Positions 9,308 to 17,241 of a DNA stretch of 64,000 nt are shown here, in pieces. A program made the translations under genes and the position numbers. Source of the stretch: Paracoccus marinus (GTDB taxonomy: Bacteria; Pseudomonadota; Alphaproteobacteria; Rhodobacterales; Rhodobacteraceae); assembly GCF_007018965.1 (NCBI RefSeq), contig NZ_VJYZ01000025.1, positions 20,401 to 84,400 on the forward strand, read 5' to 3'. How positions within the stretch are numbered: position 1 is the stretch's first letter; each line of letters starts with the position of its first letter. A model generated the notes under the pieces. That model made no database searches. It was not told the origin of the DNA and was given only the letters and a program-made list of their open reading frames with translations.

Positions 9308-10353
9308 CGCCCCGCGACCCGCATCATCCGCACCGCCCGCACCGCCCGAACGCCGGGGGTTTCACACCCCCGGACCCCCGTGGGATATTTGGGACAGAAG
9401 ATCCCCGCCACGCGCGGCAGGTCGTGCTGCCCGAGGTGGGGGCGGCCGGTCAGGCGCGCCTTGCCCGTGCGCGCGTACTGGTGGTGGGCGCGGGCGGGCT
9501 GGGGTCGCCCGCGATCATGTATCTGGCGGGGGCGGGCGTGGGCGATCTGGTGATCGTGGACCACGACCGGGTCGAGGTTTCGAACCTGCACCGGCAGCCG
9601 ATCCACGCGGGCCGCGCGGGCGCGGGCAAGGCCGCGTCGGCGGCGCGGTTCGTGCGCGAACTGGACGAAGGGCTGCGGGTCACGGTGGTGGACGAGGCGC
9701 TGACGCCCGCGAACGCAGGCGGACTCGTCGGGGGCTGCGACGTGGTGCTGGACTGCGCCGACAGCTTCGCCGTGAGCTACATCCTGTCGGATGTCTGCCT
9801 TGCGGCGGGGGTGCCGCTCGTGTCCGCCTCGGCCCTCGGCATGACCGGCTATTGCGGCGGGTTCTGCGGCGGCGCGCCCAGCCTGCGCGCGGTCTTTCCC
9901 GACCTGCCCGACCGCGCGGCCACCTGCGCGACGGCGGGCGTTCTTGGGCCCGTCGTGGGGATACTGGGCGCGATGCAGGCGCAGATGGCGCTGGCGGTCT
10001 TGCTTGAAATGTCGCCCTCGCCGCTTGGTCAGCTGGTGACGCTTGGCGCGGGCCTGCGCTGGGGCGGTTTCCGTTTCGACAGCGCGGCCGAGCCTGCGGA
10101 CGGGTTCGCGTTCATCGACAAGTCCGGGATAGGCCCCGACGATTTCATCCTGGACCTGCGCGGCGCGGACGAGGCGCCGGTTCCCGTGCATCCGCGCGCC
10201 CTTCGCGCAGACGCCGCCTGCCCGCCCGCGCCGCCGCCCGGCGCACGCGCCGTCCTTGCCTGCCGTTCCGGGCTGCGGGCCTGGCGCGCGGCCCGCGCCC
10301 TGGCCCCTACCCATCCAGACATTGTCCTGATTGCCACCGGAGAATACCGATGA
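9304..10353 (+). CDS. thiF: ThiF/MoeB-family adenylyltransferase with C-terminal rhodanese-like domain
   Basis: E1-like enzyme expected to adenylate the ThiS C-terminus. 349 aa. The first 35 residues are His/Pro-rich and unlike the family (see the internal repeat at 9353). The catalytic domain starts near DPRHARQVVLPEVG, with the nucleotide motif VLVVGAGGLGSPAIMYLAGA (about residues 58-77) and DHDRVEVSNLHRQ. The catalytic-cysteine segment reads ATCATAGVLGP. The usual first zinc Cys pair (CYRC-like) is absent: the equivalent stretch reads APSLRAVFP. The C-terminus carries a short rhodanese-like domain with the loop CRSGLR. No better in-frame start follows the repeat, so the ATG overlapping thiE is kept. 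Confidence 0.85.
   Translation: MTPRDPHHPHRPHRPNAGGFTPPDPRGIFGTEDPRHARQVVLPEVGAAGQARLARARVLVVGAGGLGSPAIMYLAGAGVGDLVIVDHDRVEVSNLHRQPIHAGRAGAGKAASAARFVRELDEGLRVTVVDEALTPANAGGLVGGCDVVLDCADSFAVSYILSDVCLAAGVPLVSASALGMTGYCGGFCGGAPSLRAVFPDLPDRAATCATAGVLGPVVGILGAMQAQMALAVLLEMSPSPLGQLVTLGAGLRWGGFRFDSAAEPADGFAFIDKSGIGPDDFILDLRGADEAPVPVHPRALRADAACPPAPPPGARAVLACRSGLRAWRAARALAPTHPDIVLIATGEYR
9353..9400 (+). repeat. hairpin-forming element embedded in the thiF N-terminus
   Basis: CCGGGGGT-TTCAC-ACCCCCGG (9353-9373) is a perfect 8-bp stem-loop. It is followed by ACCCCCGTGGGATATTTGGG and ACAGAAG. From memory, similar 'CCCCCGGACCCCCG..ATATTT' tails occur repeatedly between genes in Rhodobacteraceae. Here the element lies in frame within the first 35 codons of thiF, at the thiE-thiF junction. 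It may be a degenerate intergenic or terminator-like repeat that became coding. Confidence 0.5.
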
Positions 10354-11300
10354 AACACCTGCTGACCGCCCCGCTGACCGCCGCAATGATCGCCCTCGCC
10401 GCCCCCGCGCAGGCCGCCGACGACATGACGCTGATGCTGGACTGGTTCGTGAACCCGGACCACGCCCCCATCGTGCTGGCGCAGGAGAAGGGCTTTTTTG
10501 CCGACGAGAACCTGAACGTCGAGATCGTGGCCCCCGCCGATCCCGCCGATCCGCCGAAACTCGTCGCCGCGGGCCGCGCGGATCTGGCCGTGACCTATCA
10601 GCCGCAGCTGCACCTGCAGGTCCACGAGGGGCTGCCGCTAGTGCGCGTGGGCACGCTGGTGGGCACGCCGCTGAACTGCCTGATGGTCAAGGCGGACGGG
10701 CCGGTGAAGACCATCGCCGACCTCAAGGGCCGCAAGATCGGCTTTTCGGTCGCGGGCGTCGAGCAGGCGGTGGTGGGCGCGATGCTAGCCAAGGCCGGGC
10801 TGACGCTTGACGACGTCGAGATGGTGAACGTCAACTGGTCGCTCACGCCCGCGCTGCTGACAGGGCAGGTCGATGCGACCATCGGCGGCTATCGCAACTT
10901 CGAGCTGACGCAGATGCGGATGGCCGGCGGCGAGGGGCGCTGCTTCTTCGTCGAGGAAGAAGGGTTGCCGGCCTATGACGAGCTGATCTTCATCGCCAAC
11001 ATCGACCGGATGGACGCGGACCGGATCAAACGCTTCATGCACGCGATCGAGCGGGCGACGCAGTACATGCTGAACCACCCCCAGGACGCGCGGAAGACCT
11101 TTGCGGCCCATGCGCCGGACTTGTCGGACGAGCTGAACACGCAGGCCTGGGACGACACGGTCGGACGCTTCGCGATCTCGCCCGCGGCGCTGGATCACGG
11201 CCGCTATGCGCGGTTCGAGGCGTTCCTGAAGGACGCGGGGCTCGTGGACGAGGTGCTGCCGGTGGACCGGCTGGCGGTCGATCCGGGTGCGGCGAAGTGA
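10350..11300 (+). CDS. thiY: ABC transporter substrate-binding protein for pyrimidine precursor (ThiY-like)
   Basis: Periplasmic binding protein of the NMT1/THI5-like family, 316 aa, expected to bind N-formyl-4-amino-5-aminomethyl-2-methylpyrimidine or HMP for the importer. The signal peptide is clear: MKHLLTAPLTAAMIALAAPA, then QA before the predicted cleavage. The mature part begins MTLMLDWFVNPDHAPIVLAQ, the hallmark LDWxxNxxH opening of ThiY. It overlaps thiF (ATGA) and the GTG of tenA. The permease and ATPase genes follow after tenA. Confidence 0.9.
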   Translation: MKHLLTAPLTAAMIALAAPAQAADDMTLMLDWFVNPDHAPIVLAQEKGFFADENLNVEIVAPADPADPPKLVAAGRADLAVTYQPQLHLQVHEGLPLVRVGTLVGTPLNCLMVKADGPVKTIADLKGRKIGFSVAGVEQAVVGAMLAKAGLTLDDVEMVNVNWSLTPALLTGQVDATIGGYRNFELTQMRMAGGEGRCFFVEEEGLPAYDELIFIANIDRMDADRIKRFMHAIERATQYMLNHPQDARKTFAAHAPDLSDELNTQAWDDTVGRFAISPAALDHGRYARFEAFLKDAGLVDEVLPVDRLAVDPGAAK

Positions 11301-11989
11301 CAGGTTGCGGCGACGCGACGGGCTACGGCGACGCGTTCGACGCCTGGCGGGCCGATGCGGCGGGGCCGTGGCGGGACTATACCCACCACCGCTTTGTGCA
11401 GGGCTTGGCGGCGGGCACCCTGCCCCGGCCCGCGTTCCTGGCCTATCTTGTCCAGGACTACCGTTTTCTGATCCATTTCAGCCGCGCCTGGGCGCTGGGG
11501 ATCGTCAAGGCGGGAACGCTGGCCGAAATGCGGGCCTGCGCCGCGACCGTCGATGCGCTCTTGAACCACGAGACGTCGCTGCACTTCCGCCTGTGCGCGG
11601 CGGCGGGCATCGACGCGCAGGCGCTGGACGCGGCCGAAGAGGCGCCCGAAAACCTCGGCTACACGCGCTACGTGCTCGAGGCAGGCTACAGCGGCGATTT
11701 CCTCGACCTGCTGGCTGCGCTTGCGCCCTGCGTGCTGGGGTATGGCGAGATTGGCGCGCGTCTGGCCCGCGAGGCCGCGCCGGGCACGCCCTACCGCGAC
11801 TGGATCGACACCTACGCGGCCGGGGATTACCAGCGCACCTGCCGCGATGTCGGCGCGCTGATCGACGGCGCGGTCGCGGCCCGGCTGGGACCGGGCGCGC
11901 AGTCGCTGCCCCGCTTCGCCGAGCTGTCGGCGCGGTTCCGCACCGCCACCCGGCTAGAAGCGGCGTTCTGGAACCTGGGCCGGGCATGA
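11297..11989 (+). CDS. tenA: aminopyrimidine aminohydrolase (TenA family)
   Basis: Cytoplasmic enzyme that hydrolyses 4-amino-5-aminomethyl-2-methylpyrimidine to HMP, completing salvage of degraded thiamin imported by ThiXYZ. 230 aa. HHRFVQGLAAGTL and FLAYLVQDYRFLIHFSRAWA are conserved TenA helices. The catalytic-type cysteine sits in LAPCVLGYGEIG (Cys145), and the C-terminal YRDWIDTYAAGDYQ carries acidic and aromatic active-site residues. The GTG start overlaps the thiY stop. Its place between ThiY and the ATPase gene strongly supports the salvage role over a regulatory one. Confidence 0.93.
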   Translation: MTGCGDATGYGDAFDAWRADAAGPWRDYTHHRFVQGLAAGTLPRPAFLAYLVQDYRFLIHFSRAWALGIVKAGTLAEMRACAATVDALLNHETSLHFRLCAAAGIDAQALDAAEEAPENLGYTRYVLEAGYSGDFLDLLAALAPCVLGYGEIGARLAREAAPGTPYRDWIDTYAAGDYQRTCRDVGALIDGAVAARLGPGAQSLPRFAELSARFRTATRLEAAFWNLGRA

Positions 11990-12675
11990 CCGCCGCGCGC
12001 CCCACCCTGCGCGTCGCGGGCGAGGTGCCGGGGCTGTTCGCGCCCTTGGACCTGACGCTTGCGCCCGGGCGGATCACCTGTCTGCTGGGCGCGTCGGGCG
12101 TTGGGAAATCGACGCTGCTGCGGCTGTTCGCGCATCTGCCAACGGGCGTCACCTTCCACGGCCGGGTGGACAGCGCGCCCGCCGCGCTGATGGGGCAGGA
12201 CCCGGGGCTGTTCGCGTGGCTGACGGTCGCGGGCAACGTGGCGCTGGGGGCGCGGCTGCGGGGCGAGGCGGCGGATGCCGCCCGGACCGCGCGGCTGATC
12301 GGGGCGGTAGGGCTGTCCGGGCTGGAAAACCGCCTGCCGGGGCAGCTGTCGGGCGGGCAGCGGCAGCGCGTGGCGCTGGCGCGGACGCTGGCCGAGGATC
12401 GGCCGCTGGTGCTGCTGGACGAGCCGTTCTCGGCGCTCGACGCGCGGTTGCGGCTGACCATCGGCGACATGGCGGCGCGGCTGCTGGCGGGGCGAACCGT
12501 GCTGATGGTCACCCACGACCCGAGCGAGGCCGCGCGGCTGGGCGACCGGATCCGGGTGATGACGCCCGCGGGTATCGAAGAGGTCGCGGCCCCGCCCGGC
12601 CCCGTGCCCCGCCCGCACGATGCGGCCGGGGTGCTGGCCGCGCAGGCCGCCCTGACGCAAAGGTTGCTCGCATGA
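11986..12675 (+). CDS. thiZ: ABC transporter ATP-binding protein (ThiZ-like)
   Basis: ATPase of the pyrimidine-precursor importer, 229 aa. Walker A is LLGASGVGKST (about residues 33-43), the signature is LSGGQRQRVALARTL, Walker B is VLLDEPFSALD and the switch histidine lies in VLMVTHDPSEA. The ATG overlaps the tenA stop (ATGA). The longer open frame from 11287 runs out of frame through tenA and is not used. It pairs with the permease gene directly downstream. Confidence 0.93.
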   Translation: MTAARPTLRVAGEVPGLFAPLDLTLAPGRITCLLGASGVGKSTLLRLFAHLPTGVTFHGRVDSAPAALMGQDPGLFAWLTVAGNVALGARLRGEAADAARTARLIGAVGLSGLENRLPGQLSGGQRQRVALARTLAEDRPLVLLDEPFSALDARLRLTIGDMAARLLAGRTVLMVTHDPSEAARLGDRIRVMTPAGIEEVAAPPGPVPRPHDAAGVLAAQAALTQRLLA

Positions 12676-13400
12676 GGGGTCTTCTCGCCATCGCCGCCGC
12701 GCTGCTGCTGTGGGAAGGGGCGGTGCGGCTGACCGGGCTGCCGCCCTATCTTCTGCCCGGCCCGGTCGCGGTCGGGCGGGCGCTTTGGGCCTATCGCGCG
12801 GAACTAGGACCGGCCGCGCTGCTGACCGCGGGCGAGACGCTGGCGGGACTTGCGATCGGGGCCGCGCTGGGGATCGCCGTCGCCTGCGCGATGGCGGCGT
12901 GGCCGCGGCTGGGTCGTGCGCTGTCGCCCGCGCTGATCGTCAGCCAGACGATCCCCGTCTTTGCGCTCGCCCCGATCCTGACGCTGTGGCTGGGGTTCGG
13001 ACTGGCGCCCAAGATCGCGATGGTGGTGCTGATCGTGTTCGTGCCGGTGGCGCAGGCGCTGCACGACGGGCTGGTGGCGCCGCCGCTGGCGCAGCTCGAC
13101 GTCGCGCGGACGATGGGCGCGGGCCGCTGGTCGGAACTGCGCCACCTGCGCTTTCCGGCGGCCCTGCCCCGGCTTGCGTCGGGGCTGCGGCTGGGGGCGA
13201 TCTATGCGCCGGTCGGCGCGGTCATCGGCGAATGGGTGGGCGGCGCGCGGGGGCTTGGCGCGCTGATGATCCAGGCCAACGGGCGGATGAAGACCGACCT
13301 GATGTTCGCCGCCCTCATCGTCGTGGTGGCGCTGTCTCTGACGATCTACCGGGTGCTCGACCGCGCGCTGGCGGGCATGCTGGCGCGGCGCGGGTTCTGA
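12672..13400 (+). CDS. thiX: ABC transporter permease (ThiX-like)
   Basis: Inner-membrane permease of the pyrimidine-precursor importer, 242 aa, with about six hydrophobic segments. The EAA-loop region reads VARTMGAGRWSELRHLRFPA, and LPPYLLPGPVAVGRALW is the usual N-terminal lead of SsuC/TauC/ThiX-type permeases. The ATG overlaps the thiZ stop. It is the last gene of the thiamin operon, and its stop lies 4 bases from the end of the convergent reductase gene, leaving no room for a classical terminator. Confidence 0.92.
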   Translation: MRGLLAIAAALLLWEGAVRLTGLPPYLLPGPVAVGRALWAYRAELGPAALLTAGETLAGLAIGAALGIAVACAMAAWPRLGRALSPALIVSQTIPVFALAPILTLWLGFGLAPKIAMVVLIVFVPVAQALHDGLVAPPLAQLDVARTMGAGRWSELRHLRFPAALPRLASGLRLGAIYAPVGAVIGEWVGGARGLGALMIQANGRMKTDLMFAALIVVVALSLTIYRVLDRALAGMLARRGF

Positions 13401-13404
13401 GCCT

Positions 13405-14613
13405 CTACAGCAGCGTCTTGAGGTCGGTGTCCGCGTCGGCCACCTGCGCGGGGCGCGGCGAGCGTCCCGCCTCGATCAGGCGCTTGCCGACCATGTAGGC
13501 GCGCGGGTCGTTCATCGCGTCGATCGCCAGCAGTTCGGTCCCGCGGAAATACCAGTGCGACCGGACCCCCGGCGCTGTACCCAATCGCACAGCGACCTGA
13601 TCGTAGCCGGTGTTCAGCCCCGCAATCTGCAGCTTGACGTCGTACTGGTCCGACCAGAACCACGGCTGCGCGGCGTAGTCGCGGCCCGCGCCCAGAATGT
13701 TGGCGGCCACCGCCTCGGCCTGGTCGATGGCGTTCTGGACGCTTTCCAGCCGGATCGACTGGCCGCGCCAGGGGAACCGCGCGCAATCGCCCGCGGCCCA
13801 GATCGTCGGGTCCGACGTGCGCCCCTGCGCGTCAACGACGATGCCGCCGTCACAGGCGAGCCCCGCCCTTGCCGCCAGCGCGTCGTTCGGGACGACCCCG
13901 ATCCCGACAATCACAAAGTCCGCGACCTGCGTGCGCCCGTCGCCCAGATGCGCCGCGATGCTGCCGTCGGCCGCCTGCTCCATCCCCAGAAGCCCGGTCG
14001 CCTCGAGGATCTCGACCCCGTGCGCGGCGTGAAGCGCGCGGAAATAGTCCGAGGTCTGGGGCGCCGCCACCCGCTGCAGGATCCGCGCCGTCGCCTCGAC
14101 CAGCGTGACGCGCAGCCCCAGTTTCGACGCGACCGCCGCCGCCTCGAGCCCGATATAGCCGCCGCCGATGATGAGGACGCGGCGGCCGGGCGCGAACATG
14201 GGCGCCATCCGTTCCACGTCGGCCAGCGTGCGGACCAGGTGGACGCCGGGCAGGTTGCCGCCGAGCGCGGCGGGCAGCGCGCGGGGCGCGGCCCCGGTCG
14301 TGAGCGCAAGCTGGTCGTAGGCCACCTCGCCGCAGTCCAGCAGCAGCCTTGACCCGGCGCGGTCGATCTCGATGACCTTGGCCTCGGTCAGCACCCGGAT
14401 GCCCTGTTCGTCGTAGAACCGCTGCGGGCGCAGGAACAGCTGGTCCAGCTCCATCTCGCCCATCAGGTATTTCTTGGACAGGGGCGGGCGCTGATAGGGC
14501 AGCGCGGGCTCGTCCCCCAGAAGCGTCACCGGGCCCTCGTGGCCCAGCGCGCGCAGCTTGACCGCCAGCGCCGACCCGGCCTGCCCCGCCCCCACGATCA
14601 CGACATGGCTCAT
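13405..14613 (-). CDS. FAD-dependent NAD(P)H:ferredoxin/rubredoxin reductase
   Basis: 402-aa flavoprotein of the ferredoxin-reductase group found with P450s and Rieske oxygenases. FAD motif: VVIVGAGQAGSALAVKLRAL at the N-terminus, followed by LPYQRPPLSKKYL, a hallmark of this subfamily. NAD motif: VLIIGGGYIGLEAAAVASKL near residue 150. The third FAD segment is DPTIWAAGDCARFP, and the C-terminal domain contains WFWSDQYDVKLQIAGL. The start at 14613 (MSHVVIVG) has AAGGATCG upstream, and the open frame beyond lacks family sequence. No ferredoxin or P450 gene is adjacent, so the electron acceptor is unknown. Confidence 0.88.
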   Translation of the reverse strand: MSHVVIVGAGQAGSALAVKLRALGHEGPVTLLGDEPALPYQRPPLSKKYLMGEMELDQLFLRPQRFYDEQGIRVLTEAKVIEIDRAGSRLLLDCGEVAYDQLALTTGAAPRALPAALGGNLPGVHLVRTLADVERMAPMFAPGRRVLIIGGGYIGLEAAAVASKLGLRVTLVEATARILQRVAAPQTSDYFRALHAAHGVEILEATGLLGMEQAADGSIAAHLGDGRTQVADFVIVGIGVVPNDALAARAGLACDGGIVVDAQGRTSDPTIWAAGDCARFPWRGQSIRLESVQNAIDQAEAVAANILGAGRDYAAQPWFWSDQYDVKLQIAGLNTGYDQVAVRLGTAPGVRSHWYFRGTELLAIDAMNDPRAYMVGKRLIEAGRSPRPAQVADADTDLKTLL

Positions 14614-14771
14614 CCTGTGCGATCCTTTCGTGATGAAATGATGTCCGGCGTAGGCGTGGACGGCGGCGGACGCGCGGCGTGGCTGCGCGCATTCAACCGG
14701 CAGGGTAACGAGGCTGCGCCCGCCGCTCAAGAACTCGTTGAAACTGCTGGCGGACCGGCCCCTATGAGGGG

Positions 14772-15524
14772 TCAGGCGACCACCACCCGGGTGCCGTTGT
14801 CGGCGCACAGCTGGGCCAGCGTCCCGGGCAGCGGCCGGTCGATGAAGAGCGCGTCCAGATCGGCGACGGACACCACCCGGATCGGCGCCTTCTGCGCAAG
14901 CTTGGCCGCGTCGGTGACCAGCCAGCGTTCGCGCGCCTGCCGCAGGATCGCGCGGCTGACCCGCACCTCGGCCATGTCGAAATCAAGGATGTCGCCGTCG
15001 CTGTCCAGCGCCGAGCAGCCGACGATCGCGTAGTCGGCCTTGAAGTTGGCCATGAACTCGCTCGTCAGGTCACCCACCAGCCCGCCGTCGGACCGGCGCA
15101 GCTGGCCGCCTGCGACCACCACCTCGCAGCTGTCGTTGGCGACGAGGATGTTGGCCACGTTCATGTTGTTGGTGATGACGGTGAGATGGCGGTGGCGCAG
15201 CAGCGCGCGGGCCACCGCCTCGGTCGTGGTGCCGATGTTGAGGATCACCGACGAATTGTCCGGGATCTGCGCGGCGCAGGCGCGCCCGATCGCGGCCTTG
15301 GCGTCCTCGTTCATGCGCCTGCGCTCATCATAGGCGATGTTGCTGGCGCCCGTGCGCAGGATCGCGCCGCCGTGGACGCGGTCAAGGACGCCTTGGTCGG
15401 CAAGTTCGGCCAGGTCGCGGCGGATCGTCTGCGGCGTGACCGCAAAGCGGTCCGCCAGTTCCTCGACGCCAGCGCGCCCGGATGCCCGCACCAGTTCCAG
15501 GATCTGCATCTGCCTGATGTTCAT
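14772..15524 (-). CDS. glpR: DeoR-family glycerol-3-phosphate regulon repressor
   Basis: 250-aa DeoR-type regulator. The N-terminal helix-turn-helix reads MNIRQMQILELVRASGRAGV through FAVTPQTIRRDLAELADQG (about residues 1-45), and the C-terminal sugar-phosphate sensor contains ILNIGTTTEAVARALL and LVTDAAKLAQ. Identity as GlpR rests on context: it is divergent from glpD and the whole glycerol uptake operon, with CGAACAT-type boxes in between. Glycerol 3-phosphate is the expected inducer. The ATG at 15524 is chosen because residues encoded upstream (to 15746) do not resemble the family. Confidence 0.85.
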   Translation of the reverse strand: MNIRQMQILELVRASGRAGVEELADRFAVTPQTIRRDLAELADQGVLDRVHGGAILRTGASNIAYDERRRMNEDAKAAIGRACAAQIPDNSSVILNIGTTTEAVARALLRHRHLTVITNNMNVANILVANDSCEVVVAGGQLRRSDGGLVGDLTSEFMANFKADYAIVGCSALDSDGDILDFDMAEVRVSRAILRQARERWLVTDAAKLAQKAPIRVVSVADLDALFIDRPLPGTLAQLCADNGTRVVVA

Positions 15525-15597
15525 GTCGCGGCCCAGGCTTTCGTGGCGCGGCGCGCCACCGTGGCGCAGGGAAGCGCGGCGCGGTTCGCCCGTCAAG

Positions 15598-15656
15598 CGA
15601 ACATTTCTGCGGCTATACGAACATGCACGTTGACAGAATCCGCGCGCGGATGTTCG
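15598..15656. promoter_or_regulatory. putative GlpR operator cluster
   Basis: Three half-sites occur in the glpR-glpD gap: CGAACAT at 15598-15604, CGAACAT at 15618-15624 (exactly 20 bases later) and the inverted ATGTTCG at 15650-15656. The E. coli GlpR consensus is built from ATGTTCG/CGAACAT halves. A TTGACA hexamer at 15630-15635 could be the -35 element of the glpD promoter, placing the boxes over the promoter. Binding by this GlpR is inferred. Confidence 0.55.
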
Positions 15657-15690
15657 ACTTGCTGTCACAAAGCGGAGACATCGGTCGGCC

Positions 15691-17241
15691 ATGCCTGCGA
15701 CGACGGACCTGTTCATCATCGGCGGCGGCATCAACGGCACGGGCATCGCCCGCGATGCCGCGGGGCGCGGCCGGTCGGTCCGGCTGGCCGAGCAGGGCGA
15801 TCTTGCGGGCGCGACCAGCAGCGCCTCGACGAAGCTCTTTCACGGCGGGCTGCGCTATCTGGAGTTCATGGAACTGCGCCTTGTCCGCGAGGCGCTGCGC
15901 GAGCGCGAGGTCCTGCTGCGCGCCATGCCCCATATCGCCTGGCCGATGCGCTTCGTCCTGCCGCTGGACCCGCTGATGCGGTTCGAAAAGGCGACGCCGG
16001 TCTCGCGCCTGATGTCCACGCTGATGCCGTGGTCGCGCGGCCGGCGGCCCAACGCCATGATCCGGGCGGGGCTGTTCCTTTACGACAACCTTGGCGCGCG
16101 GAAGATCCTGCCGGGGACCAGGGCGCTCGACCTGCGCGGCACCCCCGAAGGCGCGCCGCTGCAGGACCGGCTGACCCGCGCCTACGAATATTCGGACTGC
16201 TGGGTCGATGACGCGCGGCTGGTGGTGCTGAACGCGCGCGACGCCGCCGCGAACGGCGCCGACATCATCGTGGGGGCCGCCGTGACCGACGCGCGGCGCG
16301 AGGGGGACGGCTGGACCGTGCGGCTGTCGGACGACCGCGTGTTCCACGCCCGCGTGCTGGTGAACGCCGCCGGTCCCTGGGTCGGGCAGGTCATCCGCGA
16401 CGTGGCGCACCTGCCTTCGACCGAGCGGGTGCGGCTGGTGCGCGGCAGCCATATCGTCGTGCCGCGGCTGTTCGATCATGGAAAGTCCTACTTCCTGCAG
16501 GGCCAAGACGGGCGGATCGTCTTCGCGATCCCCTACGAGAACGCGTTCACGCTGATCGGGACCACCGACGTCGATCACCGCGGACCGGCGGGACAGGCCG
16601 TCTGCACCCCGGACGAGATCGACTATCTGTGCCGCTTCGCCTCGCAGTACTTCACCCGGCCCGTGACGCCTGCTGACGTGGTCTGGACGTTTTCGGGCGT
16701 GCGGCCGCTTTATGACGACGGCGCGTCGTCGGCGACGGCGGCCACGCGGGACTATGTGCTGTCGCTCGATGATCGCGGGGCGCCGTGCCTTCACGTCTTT
16801 GGCGGCAAGATCACCACCTACCGCCGTCTGGCCGAGGCCGCGCTGGCCAAGCTCGCCCCCCACCTGCCCCCGGGCGGGCGCGAATGGACCGCCGGGGCGG
16901 CGCTGCCGGGGGGCGATTTCGCGGTGGACGGCGCCGGGGCGCTGGCGGCCACGCTGGGGCGCGACCACCCGTTCCTGACGCCGGGCTGGGCCAACCGGCT
17001 GGTGCGCGCCTATGGCACCGAGGCGGCCGAGATGCTGGGCGGCGCGCGTTCGGCCCGCGACCTCGGCCGCGATTTCGGCGCGACGCTGACCGAGGCCGAG
17101 CTGGACTGGATGATGGCGCGCGAATGGGCCCGGTCGGCCGAGGACGCGCTGTGGCGACGCTCCAAGCTCGGGCTTCACATGACGGCCGAACAGATCGCGG
17201 CGGTCGAGGATCACATGTCCAGCAGAAGGGCTGCCGCATGA
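15691..17241 (+). CDS. glpD: aerobic glycerol-3-phosphate dehydrogenase
   Basis: Membrane-associated flavoenzyme oxidising glycerol 3-phosphate to dihydroxyacetone phosphate and feeding the quinone pool. 516 aa, normal for GlpD. The FAD motif LFIIGGGINGTGIARDAAGR is at the N-terminus, followed by GATSSASTKLFHGGLRYLE, a clear GlpD signature. AYEYSDCWVDDARLVVLNA and FGGKITTYRRLAEAAL are conserved substrate and C-terminal motifs. It starts 167 bases from the divergent glpR and overlaps glpS (ATGA), heading the glycerol operon. Confidence 0.95.
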   Translation: MPATTDLFIIGGGINGTGIARDAAGRGRSVRLAEQGDLAGATSSASTKLFHGGLRYLEFMELRLVREALREREVLLRAMPHIAWPMRFVLPLDPLMRFEKATPVSRLMSTLMPWSRGRRPNAMIRAGLFLYDNLGARKILPGTRALDLRGTPEGAPLQDRLTRAYEYSDCWVDDARLVVLNARDAAANGADIIVGAAVTDARREGDGWTVRLSDDRVFHARVLVNAAGPWVGQVIRDVAHLPSTERVRLVRGSHIVVPRLFDHGKSYFLQGQDGRIVFAIPYENAFTLIGTTDVDHRGPAGQAVCTPDEIDYLCRFASQYFTRPVTPADVVWTFSGVRPLYDDGASSATAATRDYVLSLDDRGAPCLHVFGGKITTYRRLAEAALAKLAPHLPPGGREWTAGAALPGGDFAVDGAGALAATLGRDHPFLTPGWANRLVRAYGTEAAEMLGGARSARDLGRDFGATLTEAELDWMMAREWARSAEDALWRRSKLGLHMTAEQIAAVEDHMSSRRAAA

